Shown in pieces: positions 11,762-20,651 of a stretch of 64,000 nt of DNA (positions are counted from its first letter, which is position 1; the number at the start of each line of letters is the position of its first letter). Under the pieces are notes generated by a model, which worked only from the letters and a program-made list of their open reading frames with translations, did not search any database and was not told where the DNA came from. Made by a program: the position numbers and the translations under genes. The stretch is from Methylomarinovum tepidoasis (GTDB taxonomy: Bacteria; Pseudomonadota; Gammaproteobacteria; Methylococcales; Methylothermaceae): positions 2,185,001 to 2,249,000 of the forward strand of contig NZ_AP024718.1 in the NCBI RefSeq assembly GCF_030294985.1, read 5' to 3'.

Positions 11762-13050
11762 CGTTCCAGGCAGGCGTAATAGAAACCGTCCATTTCCCGT
11801 TCCCCCGGCAGGATCTGGCGGCCGGGGCCGCTTTCCCGGCCCCAGTCGGCTTCGAGGGGGATGACCCGGGCATCCTCCCGGGCGGAGAGGAAGGCGGCCA
11901 GCTGGCCGGCGTTTTCCTCGGGCAGGATCGAGCAGGTGGCGTAAACCAGGCGGCCACCCGCTCGCAGCAGGGGCCAGCACGCCGCCAGCATCTCCGCCTG
12001 GGTGCACGCCAGCGCGGCGATGTCCGCATCCCGGCGCAGCAACTTGATGTCCGGATGGCGGCGGATCACGCCGGTGGCGGAACAGGGGGCGTCGATGAGA
12101 ATGCGGTCGAAGGGGCGGCCGCCCCACCAGTCCCGGGGGCGGCGGGCATCGCCGCAAACCAGGGTCACCGGGGTGTCGAAGCGTCCGCGTCGGAGGTTCT
12201 CCCGAACCTTTTCCAGGCGTTCGGCCACGGCATCGACGGCGACCAGCTCCGCCAGGCCGGGACAGATCTCGAGCATATGCGCGCTTTTGCCGCCGGGTGC
12301 GGCGCACAGGTCGAGCACCCGCTGCCCGGGGCGCAGATCCAGCAGCGAGGCGGCCAGTTGGGCGGCGGCGTCCTGTACCGAAACCCACCCTTCCGCGAAC
12401 CCCGGCAGGGCTTCCACCGGCACCGGCCGGGAAAGGACCAGGGCCGACGGCACGCCGGGCACGGGCCGCGCATCCAGACCCGCCTGTGCCAGCTGCCGCC
12501 GGTAGGCATCCGGCTCGATGCGCTGCAGATTGACCCGCAGGGTCATCGGCGCCTGGCGGTTGTTGGCCTGGAGGATGCCCAAGACCTCTTCCGGCCAAGC
12601 CGCCTCGATCCGCCGCCGCAGCCAGGCCGGATGGCTGTAGGCCGCTTCGTAATCGGCGTCGGCGGCCGTCTCCAATTCGTCACGGCGGCGCAGATAATTG
12701 CGCAGCACGGCGTTGAGCAACGACCGGGCCCAGGCCTTGCGGCGGCCGGCGGCGGCCACGGTTTCGGCCACAGCCGCATGGGGCTTGACCGCCATGTGGC
12801 CCAGCTGGGCCAGTCCCACCAGCGCCAAGGCCCGGATCCGGCGGTCTTTCAGCGGCTTGGCGAGCAGCTGGCAGAGAATGAAGTCGAGGCGGTGATACCA
12901 GCGCACCGTGGTATAGCACGCCGCCTGTACCCAGGCGCGATCACGCCCGGCCAGATCCTGCGGCACGATCGCCACCAGCGCTTCGTCCAGCGCCTGGCCT
13001 TCCTCGACCCGACGCACCACATCGGCCGCAAGGCGGCGCAGACGGCTCAC
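11752..13050 (-). CDS. rsmB: 16S rRNA (cytosine-967-C5)-methyltransferase RsmB
   Basis: 432 residues. N-terminal NusB-like RNA-binding domain (about 1-140), then a Rossmann methyltransferase with the SAM loop [15 protein letters not shown]. The two Cys of m5C RNA methyltransferases are present, in [15 protein letters not shown] and [11 protein letters not shown]. The start is a GTG overlapping the TGA of fmt (GTGA); a longer upstream frame is a shadow of fmt. Part of def-fmt-rsmB. Confidence 0.95.
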   Translation of the reverse strand: MSRLRRLAADVVRRVEEGQALDEALVAIVPQDLAGRDRAWVQAACYTTVRWYHRLDFILCQLLAKPLKDRRIRALALVGLAQLGHMAVKPHAAVAETVAAAGRRKAWARSLLNAVLRNYLRRRDELETAADADYEAAYSHPAWLRRRIEAAWPEEVLGILQANNRQAPMTLRVNLQRIEPDAYRRQLAQAGLDARPVPGVPSALVLSRPVPVEALPGFAEGWVSVQDAAAQLAASLLDLRPGQRVLDLCAAPGGKSAHMLEICPGLAELVAVDAVAERLEKVRENLRRGRFDTPVTLVCGDARRPRDWWGGRPFDRILIDAPCSATGVIRRHPDIKLLRRDADIAALACTQAEMLAACWPLLRAGGRLVYATCSILPEENAGQLAAFLSAREDARVIPLEADWGRESGPGRQILPGEREMDGFYYACLERCA

Positions 13051-13970
13051 TCGAGATGCAACCCCTGGCACGGGTGGGCATTGACGAAAGCGGCGGCAGG
13101 CAGAGGACGGCCGCCGGGAAGCTGCACCTCCAGCAGCCGTAGGCGCCCTTCCCCACACGCCACCTCCAGCCCCTTGCGGGCGAGGACGACGGTGCCCGGC
13201 TCGGCCCCGGCGGGCAGGTCCAAGGGTTCCGCCTGCCAGACGCGCAGCACCTGATCCTGGAACCGGGTCCAGGCTACCGGCCAGGGATTGAAAGCCCGCA
13301 CCGCCCGGTCCAGCTCCCAGGCCGAACGCCGCCAGTCCAGACGGGCCTCCTCCTTGGTGATCTTGGCCGCATACGTGGCTCCGGCTTCGTTCTGCGGTTC
13401 CGCCTCGATTCGGCCGGTGGCCAGCGCCGGCAGGACTTCCCGCAACGCCTCGGCCCCCAGGCCGGCCAAGCGGTCGTGCAATTGCCCGGCGGTTTCCCGC
13501 GGGCCGATGGGGGTGGCCTTCTTCAACAGCATCGGCCCGGCATCCAGGGCCTCGACCACCTGCATGATAGTGACGCCGGTTTCCCGGTCGCCGGCGAGGA
13601 TGGCGCGCTGGATCGGCGCCGCACCGCGCCAGCGCGGCAGCAGGGAGGCATGGACGTTGATGGCCTCCAGGGTGGGGATCTCCAGCATTTCCCCCGGCAG
13701 GATCAGGCCATAGGCGGCCACCACCAGCAGGTCCGGCTTGAGACGGGTGAAATCCTCGATGGCCTTCGGATCGCGCAAGGTCCGGGGCTGGTGCACCGGG
13801 AGCCGGTGCCGCAGGGCCAGTTCCTTGACCGGGCTGGGACGCAGCCGGCGCCCCCGCCCGGCAGGGCGGTCCGGCTGGGTGTAGACGGCGACGACTTCGT
13901 GCCCCGAAGCCAGCAAAGCCTCGAGGCTGGGGACGGCGAACTGCGGCGTGCCGGCGAAGACGATACGCAT
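13047..13970 (-). CDS. fmt: Methionyl-tRNA formyltransferase
   Basis: 307 residues, the usual length. Formylates initiator Met-tRNA. The N-terminal hydrolase fold shows the formyl-THF site [21 protein letters not shown] and the N-terminal [16 protein letters not shown]; a C-terminal OB-like tRNA-binding domain follows. Its ATG shares one base with the def stop (TGATG). Confidence 0.97.
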   Translation of the reverse strand: MRIVFAGTPQFAVPSLEALLASGHEVVAVYTQPDRPAGRGRRLRPSPVKELALRHRLPVHQPRTLRDPKAIEDFTRLKPDLLVVAAYGLILPGEMLEIPTLEAINVHASLLPRWRGAAPIQRAILAGDRETGVTIMQVVEALDAGPMLLKKATPIGPRETAGQLHDRLAGLGAEALREVLPALATGRIEAEPQNEAGATYAAKITKEEARLDWRRSAWELDRAVRAFNPWPVAWTRFQDQVLRVWQAEPLDLPAGAEPGTVVLARKGLEVACGEGRLRLLEVQLPGGRPLPAAAFVNAHPCQGLHLE

Positions 13971-14500
13971 CAGACGGCGGCGGCCGCCGGGGTTTTCTCG
14001 CGGCTCTGGCGTTTGGCCTTGATCAGTTTCTTGCGGATGCGCTGGCGCTTGAGGGGGGAGAGATAATCGACGAACAACTTGCCGTCCAGGTGGTCGATCT
14101 CGTGTTGGATGCACACCGCCAGCAAACCGTCGGCCTCCAGTTCGAAGGGATTTCCCTCGCGGTCGAGGGCCTTCACCTTGATGCGCTCGGCGCGGTGTAC
14201 CTTCTCGAAGATTCCCGGCACCGACAGGCAGCCTTCCTCCTGCTCACAGGCCCCATCGCGTTCGAGGATCTCCGGATTGATGAGGCACAGGGGCCGATCC
14301 TTGTCCTCAGAGACGTCGATGACGATCACCCGCTTGTGCACGTTCACCTGGGTCGCCGCCAGGCCCACGCCGGGCGCCGCATACATGGTTTCGAACATGT
14401 CGTCCACCAGACGACGGATCCTGTCGTCCACCGCCGCCACGGGCGTCGCCTTCTTGCGCAGGCGCTCGTCGGGAAATTCCAGAATCTCCAAGCGGGCCAT
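13970..14500 (-). CDS. def: Peptide deformylase
   Basis: 176 residues. Removes the N-formyl group from nascent peptides. All three metal and catalytic motifs are intact: [17 protein letters not shown] (metal Cys) and QHEIDHLDG (two metal His, catalytic Glu). It has a Lys/Arg-rich C-terminal extension. First gene of the def-fmt-rsmB-DUF4390-ntrYX-rhodanese-typA run; the ATG is taken just before [10 protein letters not shown], and upstream in-frame codons are non-coding. Confidence 0.97.
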   Translation of the reverse strand: MARLEILEFPDERLRKKATPVAAVDDRIRRLVDDMFETMYAAPGVGLAATQVNVHKRVIVIDVSEDKDRPLCLINPEILERDGACEQEEGCLSVPGIFEKVHRAERIKVKALDREGNPFELEADGLLAVCIQHEIDHLDGKLFVDYLSPLKRQRIRKKLIKAKRQSREKTPAAAAV

Positions 14501-14532
14501 GATTTGAATCCTCACACTACTGTTTGCCTGGC

Positions 14533-14561
14533 ATTCTAGCCGAATTGATCTAGACTTTGAA
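14533..14561 (-). promoter_or_regulatory. Sigma-70-type promoter for def
   Basis: On the minus strand TTCAAA (14561-14556) and TAGAAT (14538-14533) are 17 bases apart, 33 bp upstream of the def start, in the divergent gap between def and the LysM gene. I could not pick an equally good plus-strand promoter for the LysM operon in the same 100 bp. Confidence 0.55.
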
Positions 14562-14600
14562 CGACGCCCTTGGAGTCGTTCCTGAATACGGACCGCAACC

Positions 14601-15695
14601 ATGAACCAAAGTTTCTTCGCCCGCACAGGAGGGATCGCCGTCATGCACCGCCTTCGCCGTTTCTGTCTCGTCCTCGTGCTCGGCTGCTGCATCGCCGCCA
14701 TCCAGGCCGCCGAGGTGCCACTGGCGGCCGATCATCCGCAGCGCTACACCGTCGTCAAGGGCGACACCCTATGGGACATCGCCGCCCGGTTTCTGAAAAA
14801 CCCCTGGGACTGGCCCAAGATCTGGAAGGCCAATCCCCGGATCAAAAATCCGCACTGGATCTATCCCGGCGACGTCCTGGTGCTGCAATTCGACAACGGC
14901 CGTCCCTATCTGACCCTGCAGCGGGAAAACCCGCCGCCCGGCGTGGAGAAGCTGGCACCGACCATCCGCGAACGTCCTGTTACCCAGGCGATCCCGACCA
15001 TCCCTTACGAGGCGGTGCGCCAGTTCCTCACCACCCCCAAGGTGGTCAGCCGGCAGGAGCTGGAAACCGCACCTTACATCATCAGCCTGGCGGACAACCG
15101 CCTCATCGGCGGCAGCGGTGACACCCTATACGTCCGCCGCTTCCCGGAAAACGCCACCGAGGACAGTTACACCGTATTCCGCCCCGACGATGCCATCCGC
15201 GATCCGGAAACCAAGGAAGTCCTCGGCTACAACGCCCTCTACGTCGCCGACAGCCACCTGCGGCAGCGCGGCGATCCGGCCGTGCTGGAGGTGGACCGCA
15301 GCGTCCGCGAGATCCTGGTGGGCGACCGGCTGCTGCCGGTGGGCACCGAGCAGCTGGCGCTGGACTACTATCCGCAGCCGGCCCCGAAATCGGTGCGCGG
15401 CCACATCGTCAAGGTGCTCGACGGCGTTTCCCAGATCGGTCAGTACGCGCTGGTCGTCATCGACCGCGGCACGCGCGACGGCCTGCAGAAAGGCCATGTC
15501 TTGAAGGTCTGGCGCCACGGGGTCAGGGTGCTGGACAATCTGGACCGCCGTTCGCCGGAATGGGTCACGCTGCCGGACGAGGAAGAGGGCTGGGTGATGA
15601 TCTTCCGTCCCTTCGAACGGGTCAGCTACGGCATCGTCATGAAGGCGATGCGGGCCATTCACATCGGCGATCTGGTCACCGCCCCGGACGCTTGA
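14601..15695 (+). CDS. Exported LysM-domain protein
   Basis: 364 residues. A signal peptide begins at either Met1 or Met15 ([20 protein letters not shown]). The LysM domain follows at about 49-95 ([20 protein letters not shown] to IYPGDVLVL). The remaining ~250 residues match the long C-terminal part of proteobacterial LysM proteins encoded next to dpr[20 protein letters not shown] is a typical late block. Probably binds peptidoglycan in the periplasm; no catalytic domain is seen. Divergent from def, and overlaps dprA by four bases (TTGA). Confidence 0.88.
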   Translation: MNQSFFARTGGIAVMHRLRRFCLVLVLGCCIAAIQAAEVPLAADHPQRYTVVKGDTLWDIAARFLKNPWDWPKIWKANPRIKNPHWIYPGDVLVLQFDNGRPYLTLQRENPPPGVEKLAPTIRERPVTQAIPTIPYEAVRQFLTTPKVVSRQELETAPYIISLADNRLIGGSGDTLYVRRFPENATEDSYTVFRPDDAIRDPETKEVLGYNALYVADSHLRQRGDPAVLEVDRSVREILVGDRLLPVGTEQLALDYYPQPAPKSVRGHIVKVLDGVSQIGQYALVVIDRGTRDGLQKGHVLKVWRHGVRVLDNLDRRSPEWVTLPDEEEGWVMIFRPFERVSYGIVMKAMRAIHIGDLVTAPDA

Positions 15696-16789
15696 ACCAA
15701 GACGACCTGCACTGCTGGCTTGCCCTGGCCCAGACCCCGGGTCTGGGCGGGCAACGCATCACCGCCCTGCTGCACCACTTCTCCTCCCCGGCGGCGGTCT
15801 TCGGGCAGCCCGCCGCCGTCCTGCGGGAACTGGGCCTGCCCCACGCCACCGTCGACGCCCTCTTATCTCCCCGCTGGGAACAGGTCGAACGCAGCCTGCA
15901 GTGGGGACAGCAGCCCGACTGTCACATCCTACCGTTGCCGGACCCGCGTTACCCGCCGCAGCTGAGGACCATTCCCTCCCCGCCGCCGGTGCTGTTCGTG
16001 TGCGGCGATCCGGCACTGCTGCAACGGCCCCAGATCGCCATCGTCGGCAGCCGCCATCCCACTCCCGGCGGTCGCCGGAACGCCGAATCCTTCGCCGCCG
16101 AACTGGCGGCCCTAGGTCTGGTGGTCACCAGCGGGCTGGCCCTAGGCATCGACGCCGCCGCCCATCGCGGGGCCCTGCACGGCGGCGCCACCGTCGCCGT
16201 CATCGGCACCGGGCCCGACCGCGTCTATCCCGCCCGCCACAAGCAGTTGGCAGGTGAGATTGCCAGCGGCGGGGCGATCGTGTCAGAATTCCCGCCCGGC
16301 ACGCCGGTGCGGGCCCAGCATTTTCCCCGGCGCAACCGGGTGATGGCCGGTCTCGCCCTCGGCACCCTGGTGGTGGAGGCGGCCCGCCACAGCGGTTCCC
16401 TGATCACCGCCCGCTATGCCCTGGAACAGGACCGCGAGGTGCTGGCGGTCCCCGGCGACATTCACAATCCCCAGGCCAAGGGCTGCAACGCGCTGATCCG
16501 CGACGGCGCCCACCTGGTGGAAACCGTGGAGGACATCGTCACCGCCCTCGGCCTGCTTGCCACATCCCCACCGATCGCCGACAATCCCCCTGCGGTGACG
16601 CCCGGCGATGAACTTAGTGACGATTATCGGGACTTATTGGCTAAAATCGATTACGCTCCCACGTCAGTGGACCAATTGGTGGAACGCACCGGCATGACGC
16701 CGGAGGATCTGGCCTCGATGCTGCTGATCCTCGAACTGGAAGGTCACATCGCCGCAGCCGCAGGCGGGTGTTATCAACGGATTCGTTAA
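15692..16789 (+). CDS. dprA: DNA-processing protein DprA (Smf)
   Basis: 365 residues. Loads RecA on incoming single-stranded DNA in natural transformation. N-terminal HhH/SAM-like region, central Rossmann fold with [26 protein letters not shown] and [12 protein letters not shown], and a C-terminal winged-helix-like domain (about 305-365, [17 protein letters not shown]). The start is a TTG overlapping the TGA of the LysM gene; the product [19 protein letters not shown] fits the family, while the frame further upstream is a shadow. A complete pil gene set nearby is consistent with a possible competence role. Confidence 0.94.
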   Translation: MNQDDLHCWLALAQTPGLGGQRITALLHHFSSPAAVFGQPAAVLRELGLPHATVDALLSPRWEQVERSLQWGQQPDCHILPLPDPRYPPQLRTIPSPPPVLFVCGDPALLQRPQIAIVGSRHPTPGGRRNAESFAAELAALGLVVTSGLALGIDAAAHRGALHGGATVAVIGTGPDRVYPARHKQLAGEIASGGAIVSEFPPGTPVRAQHFPRRNRVMAGLALGTLVVEAARHSGSLITARYALEQDREVLAVPGDIHNPQAKGCNALIRDGAHLVETVEDIVTALGLLATSPPIADNPPAVTPGDELSDDYRDLLAKIDYAPTSVDQLVERTGMTPEDLASMLLILELEGHIAAAAGGCYQRIR

Positions 16790-16814
16790 TCGGCCCACGG
16801 CCCAGGAAAGAATC

Positions 16815-17279
16815 ATGAAAGAAAACGTGTTTGACGTGTTGTTGTACCTGTTCGAGAACTACATGGACGAAGATCCGGAACGCATGCCCGATCCGGATTC
16901 GCTCCGCAACGAACTGGTCGCCGCCGGCTTTCCCGAGCGCGACATCGACAAGGCGTTTGGCTGGCTGGAATCGCTCACCTGCGGCCAGCCGATCCAGACC
17001 ACCATGCCCACCTTCCGCGTCTACGCGCCGGAAGAGCAGGCCAAACTGAATCAGGAATGCCGTGGGCTGCTGCTGTTTCTGGAACAAACCGGTATCCTCA
17101 CCCCGTCTAACCGGGAGCTGGTCATCGACCGGGCCATGGCGCTCAGCGCCGAGGAACTGACCCTGGAAAACCTCAAATGGATCGTCCTCATGGTGCTGTT
17201 CAGCCAACCGGACCAGGAAGCGGCCTTCGCCCGCATGGAAGACCTGGTCTACGGCACCACGCCGGTCGCCCTGCATTAA
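16815..17279 (+). CDS. smg: Smg family protein (DUF494)
   Basis: 154 residues. MKENVFDVLLYLFENYMDED at the N-terminus and LNQECRGLLLFLEQTGILTP in the middle are hallmarks of the Smg/DUF494 family, encoded between dprA and topA in many gamma- and betaproteobacteria. The molecular function is unknown. It lies 25 bp after dprA and 28 bp before topA. Confidence 0.93.
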   Translation: MKENVFDVLLYLFENYMDEDPERMPDPDSLRNELVAAGFPERDIDKAFGWLESLTCGQPIQTTMPTFRVYAPEEQAKLNQECRGLLLFLEQTGILTPSNRELVIDRAMALSAEELTLENLKWIVLMVLFSQPDQEAAFARMEDLVYGTTPVALH

Positions 17280-17307
17280 ACCCTTCAACCTAACCCATCC
17301 GAACCGA

Positions 17308-19620
17308 ATGGCTCAGAATCTCGTCATCGTCGAATCGCCCGCCAAGGCGAAAACCATCGCCAAGTACCTGGGGCCCGGCTTCAAGGTCCTGGCCTCCTAC
17401 GGACACGTGCGCGATCTCGTCCCCAAAGAGGGGGCGGTCGATCCCGAGCGCGATTTCGCGATGAAATACGAACTCATCGACAAAAACAAAAAGCACGTCC
17501 AGACCCTGAAGCAGGCGGCCAAGCAGGCCGACGCCCTCTTCCTTGCCACCGACCCGGACCGCGAGGGCGAGGCGATCTCCTGGCACATTCTGGAGATCCT
17601 CAAGCAGGACAAATCCATCAAGGACAAACCCGCCCACCGCATCGTGTTCCACGAGATCACCCAGCGGGCGGTGCAGGAGGCACTCAAGCATCCCGGCGAG
17701 ATCTCCATGAATCTGGTCAACGCCCAGCAGGCGCGCCGGGCGCTGGATTATCTGGTGGGCTTCAACCTGTCGCCGCTGCTGTGGCGCAAGATCCGCCGCG
17801 GGCTTTCCGCTGGCCGGGTGCAGAGCCCGGCGCTGCGGATGATCGTCGAGCGCGAGATCGAGGTCGAGAACTTCGAGCCCCAGGAATACTGGACCATCGA
17901 GGCCGCCTGCAAGGCGAAGGAAAAGCCCTTCAAAGCCCGCCTGCTGCAGTACCAGGGCGAAAAGGTCAAGCAGTTCAGCTTCACCGACGCCGACCAAGCC
18001 CATCAGGTGCGCCAGACCCTGCTGGATCTGGCCCAGGGCCGGCTTACCGTGGTCAAGGTGGAAAAGAAGCAGCGCCGCCGCAACCCGGCGCCGCCCTTCA
18101 TCACCTCCACCCTGCAACAGGAGGCGGCGCGCAAGCTCGGCTTCACCACCCGCCGTACCATGTCGGTGGCGCAGCAGCTGTACGAAGGCATCGACATCGG
18201 CGGCGAGACCGTCGGTCTCATCACCTACATGCGCACCGACTCCACCCAGCTGGCTCAGGAGGCGGTGGCGGAGATTCGCGACCTGATCGCATCGAAGTAC
18301 GGCAAGGACAACTTGCCGCCCAAGCCCCGGGTGTTCAAGGCCAAATCCAAGAACGCCCAGGAGGCCCACGAGGCCATCCGCCCCACATCGGTCAAACGGC
18401 TGCCGGAGCAGGTCAAGCCGTACCTGACGGCGGAGCAGTACAAACTCTACGAGCTGATCTGGAAACGTACCGTCGCCTGCCAGATGATCCACGCCACCCT
18501 GAACACCGTGGCGGTGGATCTGGCCTGCGGCAACGACACCAACCTGTTCCGCGCCACCGGCTCCACCATCGCCCATCCGGGCTTCATGGCGGTGTACCAG
18601 GAAGGCAAGGACGACGGCAACGGAGAGGACGGCGACAAAATCCTGCCGCCGCTGCAGGAAGGCCAGCAGGTGGCACTGGAGGACATCCTCGCCGACCAGC
18701 ACTTCACCGAACCGCCGCCCCGCTACACCGAGGCCAGTCTGGTGAAGGCGCTGGAGGAATACGGCATCGGCCGTCCCTCCACCTACGCCAGCATCATCTC
18801 CACCTTGCTTAACCGCGAATACGTGGTACTGGAGAACAAGCGCTTCAAGCCCACCGACATCGGCCGCATCGTCAACAAGTTCCTGACCGAGCACTTCACC
18901 CGTTACGTGGACTATCACTTCACCGCCGGACTGGAGGACGAGCTCGATGCGGTGTCGCGCGGCGAGAAGAAGTGGATCGGCCTGCTGAAGCACTTCTGGG
19001 AACCCTTCAAGCGCCTGGTGCAGGACAAGGACAGCAGCGTCCAGCGCAAGGACGTCACCCAGGAGGCTCTGGACGAGAAGTGCCCCGAGTGCGGCGGCCA
19101 GCTGTCGATCCGCCTGGGACGCAACGGCCGTTTTATCGGCTGCACCAACTTCCCCGAGTGTAAGTACACCCGCAACCTGGACGGCGACGGCCAGCCCCGG
19201 GAACCGGAAACCCTGGACCGCCAGTGCCCCGAATGCGGCGAGCCGCTGCAGATCAAGGTCAGCCGCTACGGCAAGTTCATCGGCTGCAGCGGCTATCCCA
19301 AGTGCCGCTACATCGAGCCGCTGGAAAAACCGGAGGACACCGGCGTCGAATGCCCCCAGTGCCATCAGGGTAACCTGCTCAAGCGCAAGTCGCGCGGGGG
19401 CAAGATCTTCTATTCCTGCGCCACCTATCCCAAGTGCCGCTACGCGGTCTGGAACCCGCCCCTGGCCGAACCCTGCCCCGAGTGCGGCTGGCCAATACTG
19501 ATCCTCAAGACCACCAAACGGCGGGGCACGGAGAAGGTCTGCCCGCAGAAGCACTGCGGTTACACCGCCCCTTACGAGGAAGCCGAAGCGGTGGAAGCGG
19601 CCGCCGCCGGGACCGGATAA
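17308..19620 (+). CDS. topA: DNA topoisomerase I (type IA)
   Basis: 770 residues. Relaxes negative supercoils. The TOPRIM domain starts at VIVESPAKAKTIAKYLG with ATDPDREGEAISWHI, and the active-site Tyr is in LITYMRTDSTQLA. The C-terminus carries four zinc-ribbon repeats: CPECGGQ...CTNFPEC, CPECGEP...CSGYPKC, CPQCHQG...CATYPKC and CPECGWP...CPQKHCGY. It ends in an Ala-rich tail. A 780-codon open frame opposite it is only a composition shadow. A long palindromic repeat follows within 20 bp of the stop. Confidence 0.98.
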   Translation: MAQNLVIVESPAKAKTIAKYLGPGFKVLASYGHVRDLVPKEGAVDPERDFAMKYELIDKNKKHVQTLKQAAKQADALFLATDPDREGEAISWHILEILKQDKSIKDKPAHRIVFHEITQRAVQEALKHPGEISMNLVNAQQARRALDYLVGFNLSPLLWRKIRRGLSAGRVQSPALRMIVEREIEVENFEPQEYWTIEAACKAKEKPFKARLLQYQGEKVKQFSFTDADQAHQVRQTLLDLAQGRLTVVKVEKKQRRRNPAPPFITSTLQQEAARKLGFTTRRTMSVAQQLYEGIDIGGETVGLITYMRTDSTQLAQEAVAEIRDLIASKYGKDNLPPKPRVFKAKSKNAQEAHEAIRPTSVKRLPEQVKPYLTAEQYKLYELIWKRTVACQMIHATLNTVAVDLACGNDTNLFRATGSTIAHPGFMAVYQEGKDDGNGEDGDKILPPLQEGQQVALEDILADQHFTEPPPRYTEASLVKALEEYGIGRPSTYASIISTLLNREYVVLENKRFKPTDIGRIVNKFLTEHFTRYVDYHFTAGLEDELDAVSRGEKKWIGLLKHFWEPFKRLVQDKDSSVQRKDVTQEALDEKCPECGGQLSIRLGRNGRFIGCTNFPECKYTRNLDGDGQPREPETLDRQCPECGEPLQIKVSRYGKFIGCSGYPKCRYIEPLEKPEDTGVECPQCHQGNLLKRKSRGGKIFYSCATYPKCRYAVWNPPLAEPCPECGWPILILKTTKRRGTEKVCPQKHCGYTAPYEEAEAVEAAAAGTG

Positions 19621-19638
19621 TTTCCCTGCCATGTTCTG

Positions 19639-19745
19639 GCCGGCCGGAGGGGGTGGCAGTCAGGGACGTCGTGAATCCATCCGTGGAGACTCGAACTCGG
19701 CCATCCAGGCCGAGTACGCCCTGACTGCCACCCCCTCCGGTCGGC
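19639..19745. repeat. 107-bp palindromic intergenic element (REP/MITE-like) between topA and tsaC
   Basis: Two 27-base arms, 19639-19665 and 19719-19745, are inverted copies with a single mismatch; the shared core is GGAGGGGGTGGCAGTCAGGG. The 53-bp middle holds a second hairpin, ACTCGGCC / GGCCGAGT around ATCCA, and a block beginning GACGTCGTGAATCCATCC that resembles dispersed intergenic repeats of other gammaproteobacteria. No T-run follows, so it is not a classical terminator, though the stem could still stop or protect topA mRNA. Confidence 0.85.
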
Positions 19746-19767
19746 TTCTGCATCTCAAAGCAACACC

Positions 19768-20331
19768 ATGATCCTATTCCGCTGGCGTCTGCGGCTCATC
19801 GTCGGTCACCTGCGCCGCGGCGGGGTGATCGCCTATCCCACCGAGGGCGTCTACGGCCTCGGCTGCGACCCCTGGAATCAGGCGGCGGTCGAGACCGTTC
19901 TGGCGCTGAAAGGCCGGCCGGCGGACAAGGGCCTGATCCTGATCGCCGCCGATATCGAGCAGCTGCTGCCGTTCGTCCACCTTCCTTCGGAAACCGTGGT
20001 GGAAAGACTGCTCGAAACCTGGCCGGGACCGGTCACCTGGATCCTACCCGCCTCCCCACTGGCGCCGGAATGGCTGCGGGGAAAGCGCCCCACCCTCGCC
20101 TGCCGGGTCACCGCTCATCCGGTCGCCGCCCAACTGTGCCGCGCCTTCGGCGGCCCGCTGGTGTCCACCAGCGCCAATCCCGCCGGCCACCGCCCGGCCC
20201 GCTGCCTGCTCGAAGTGCGGCGGTATTTCCGCGGCCGGCCGGAGCTATTGCCGGTCCCCGGTCCGCTCGGCGGCCTCGAACGCCCCACCCCCATCTTCGA
20301 CGCCCTCACCGGCCGCTGCCTGCGCCCTTAA
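19768..20331 (+). CDS. tsaC: L-threonylcarbamoyladenylate synthase TsaC (YrdC/Sua5 family)
   Basis: 187 residues, the short TsaC form without the Sua5 C-terminal domain. Makes the threonylcarbamoyl-AMP used for tRNA t6A37. GGVIAYPTEGVYGLGCDPWN, then ALKGRPADKGLIL, PGPVTWILPA and PLVSTSANPAGHRP are the family signatures. It lies last in lysM-dprA-smg-topA-tsaC. The ribosome-binding site is weak, so the start is the least certain part. Confidence 0.94.
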   Translation: MILFRWRLRLIVGHLRRGGVIAYPTEGVYGLGCDPWNQAAVETVLALKGRPADKGLILIAADIEQLLPFVHLPSETVVERLLETWPGPVTWILPASPLAPEWLRGKRPTLACRVTAHPVAAQLCRAFGGPLVSTSANPAGHRPARCLLEVRRYFRGRPELLPVPGPLGGLERPTPIFDALTGRCLRP

Positions 20332-20386
20332 ATCGAATTGCGCTGTGTGTTTTTCCCGGGGGATAAGCGGCGTCTTATGGCAGGTT

Positions 20387-20410
20387 GTATACAATCTCAC
20401 GGGTTTGACA
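20387..20410 (+). mobile_element. Relic of an IS481-type right end
   Basis: The 24 bases share AATCTCACGGG and TTGACA with the right end of the complete element (47289-47313), differing by one substitution, one further change and one gap. In frame it reads VYNLTGLT, matching the VYNLTGLD end of the intact transposase. Sequence upstream of it does not match the element, so only the tip survives. Confidence 0.55.
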
Positions 20411-20585
20411 CGTGTTGGGTGGCGCTAGATGCCTTCATCGACGTGCACCGAACCTGTCAACCCACCGGAACCTGTAAGGAGGCAAGCGACCGACTCACAT
20501 GGTCTGATCAGCCAAGCAAGAAATCGTTGAAAACAGGACATCTCGAATCAGTGAAATGTGGACAAAAAGCTTCGGTGTTGACAAT

Positions 20586-20650
20586 GGCGGGCATCCTGCC
20601 CGCCACCCTTCGAGCCGCCTGCGGCGTTCGGCCGCACTCCCGCCTCGGGC
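20586..20650. repeat. Hairpin-rich REP-like repeat
   Basis: Starts with a perfect 7-bp hairpin GGCGGGC ATCCT GCCCGCC (20586-20604), then GCCGC CT GCGGC (20614-20625). The first hairpin has an ATCCT loop that resembles the ATCCA loop of the topA-tsaC element. It lies just after the stop codon of the minus-strand EVEPND gene and downstream of tsaC, so it may act as a bidirectional transcription barrier. Confidence 0.55.
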
Positions 20651-20651
20651 A

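Larger units (their letters stand above)
20332..20651. other. Non-coding gap between convergent tsaC and the EVEPND gene
   Basis: This 320-bp stretch lies between converging genes. It holds a relic of an IS end (20387-20410) and a hairpin-rich repeat (20586-20650), both listed separately. The remaining sequence shows no coding signal I trust: a 105-codon frame across it has no ribosome-binding site and is read through the repeat. I searched it by eye for a tRNA or SRP RNA and saw neither. Confidence 0.6.

Noticed and set aside
17290-19632. 780-codon frame opposite topA
   Set aside because: Same effect; topA on the other strand has all its motifs, and this frame has no recognisable domain.
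20413-20420. TGTTGGGT just after the IS relic, matching the first eight bases of the IS left end
   Set aside because: Eight bases alone are expected by chance, and the match stops there; a tandem IS junction is not supported.
20430-20540. Possible SRP RNA or tRNA in the gap, suggested by GGAACCTGTAAGGAGGCAAGC
   Set aside because: It lacks the invariant CCGGAAGGAAGCAGC-type SRP loop and cannot be folded into a cloverleaf by eye.
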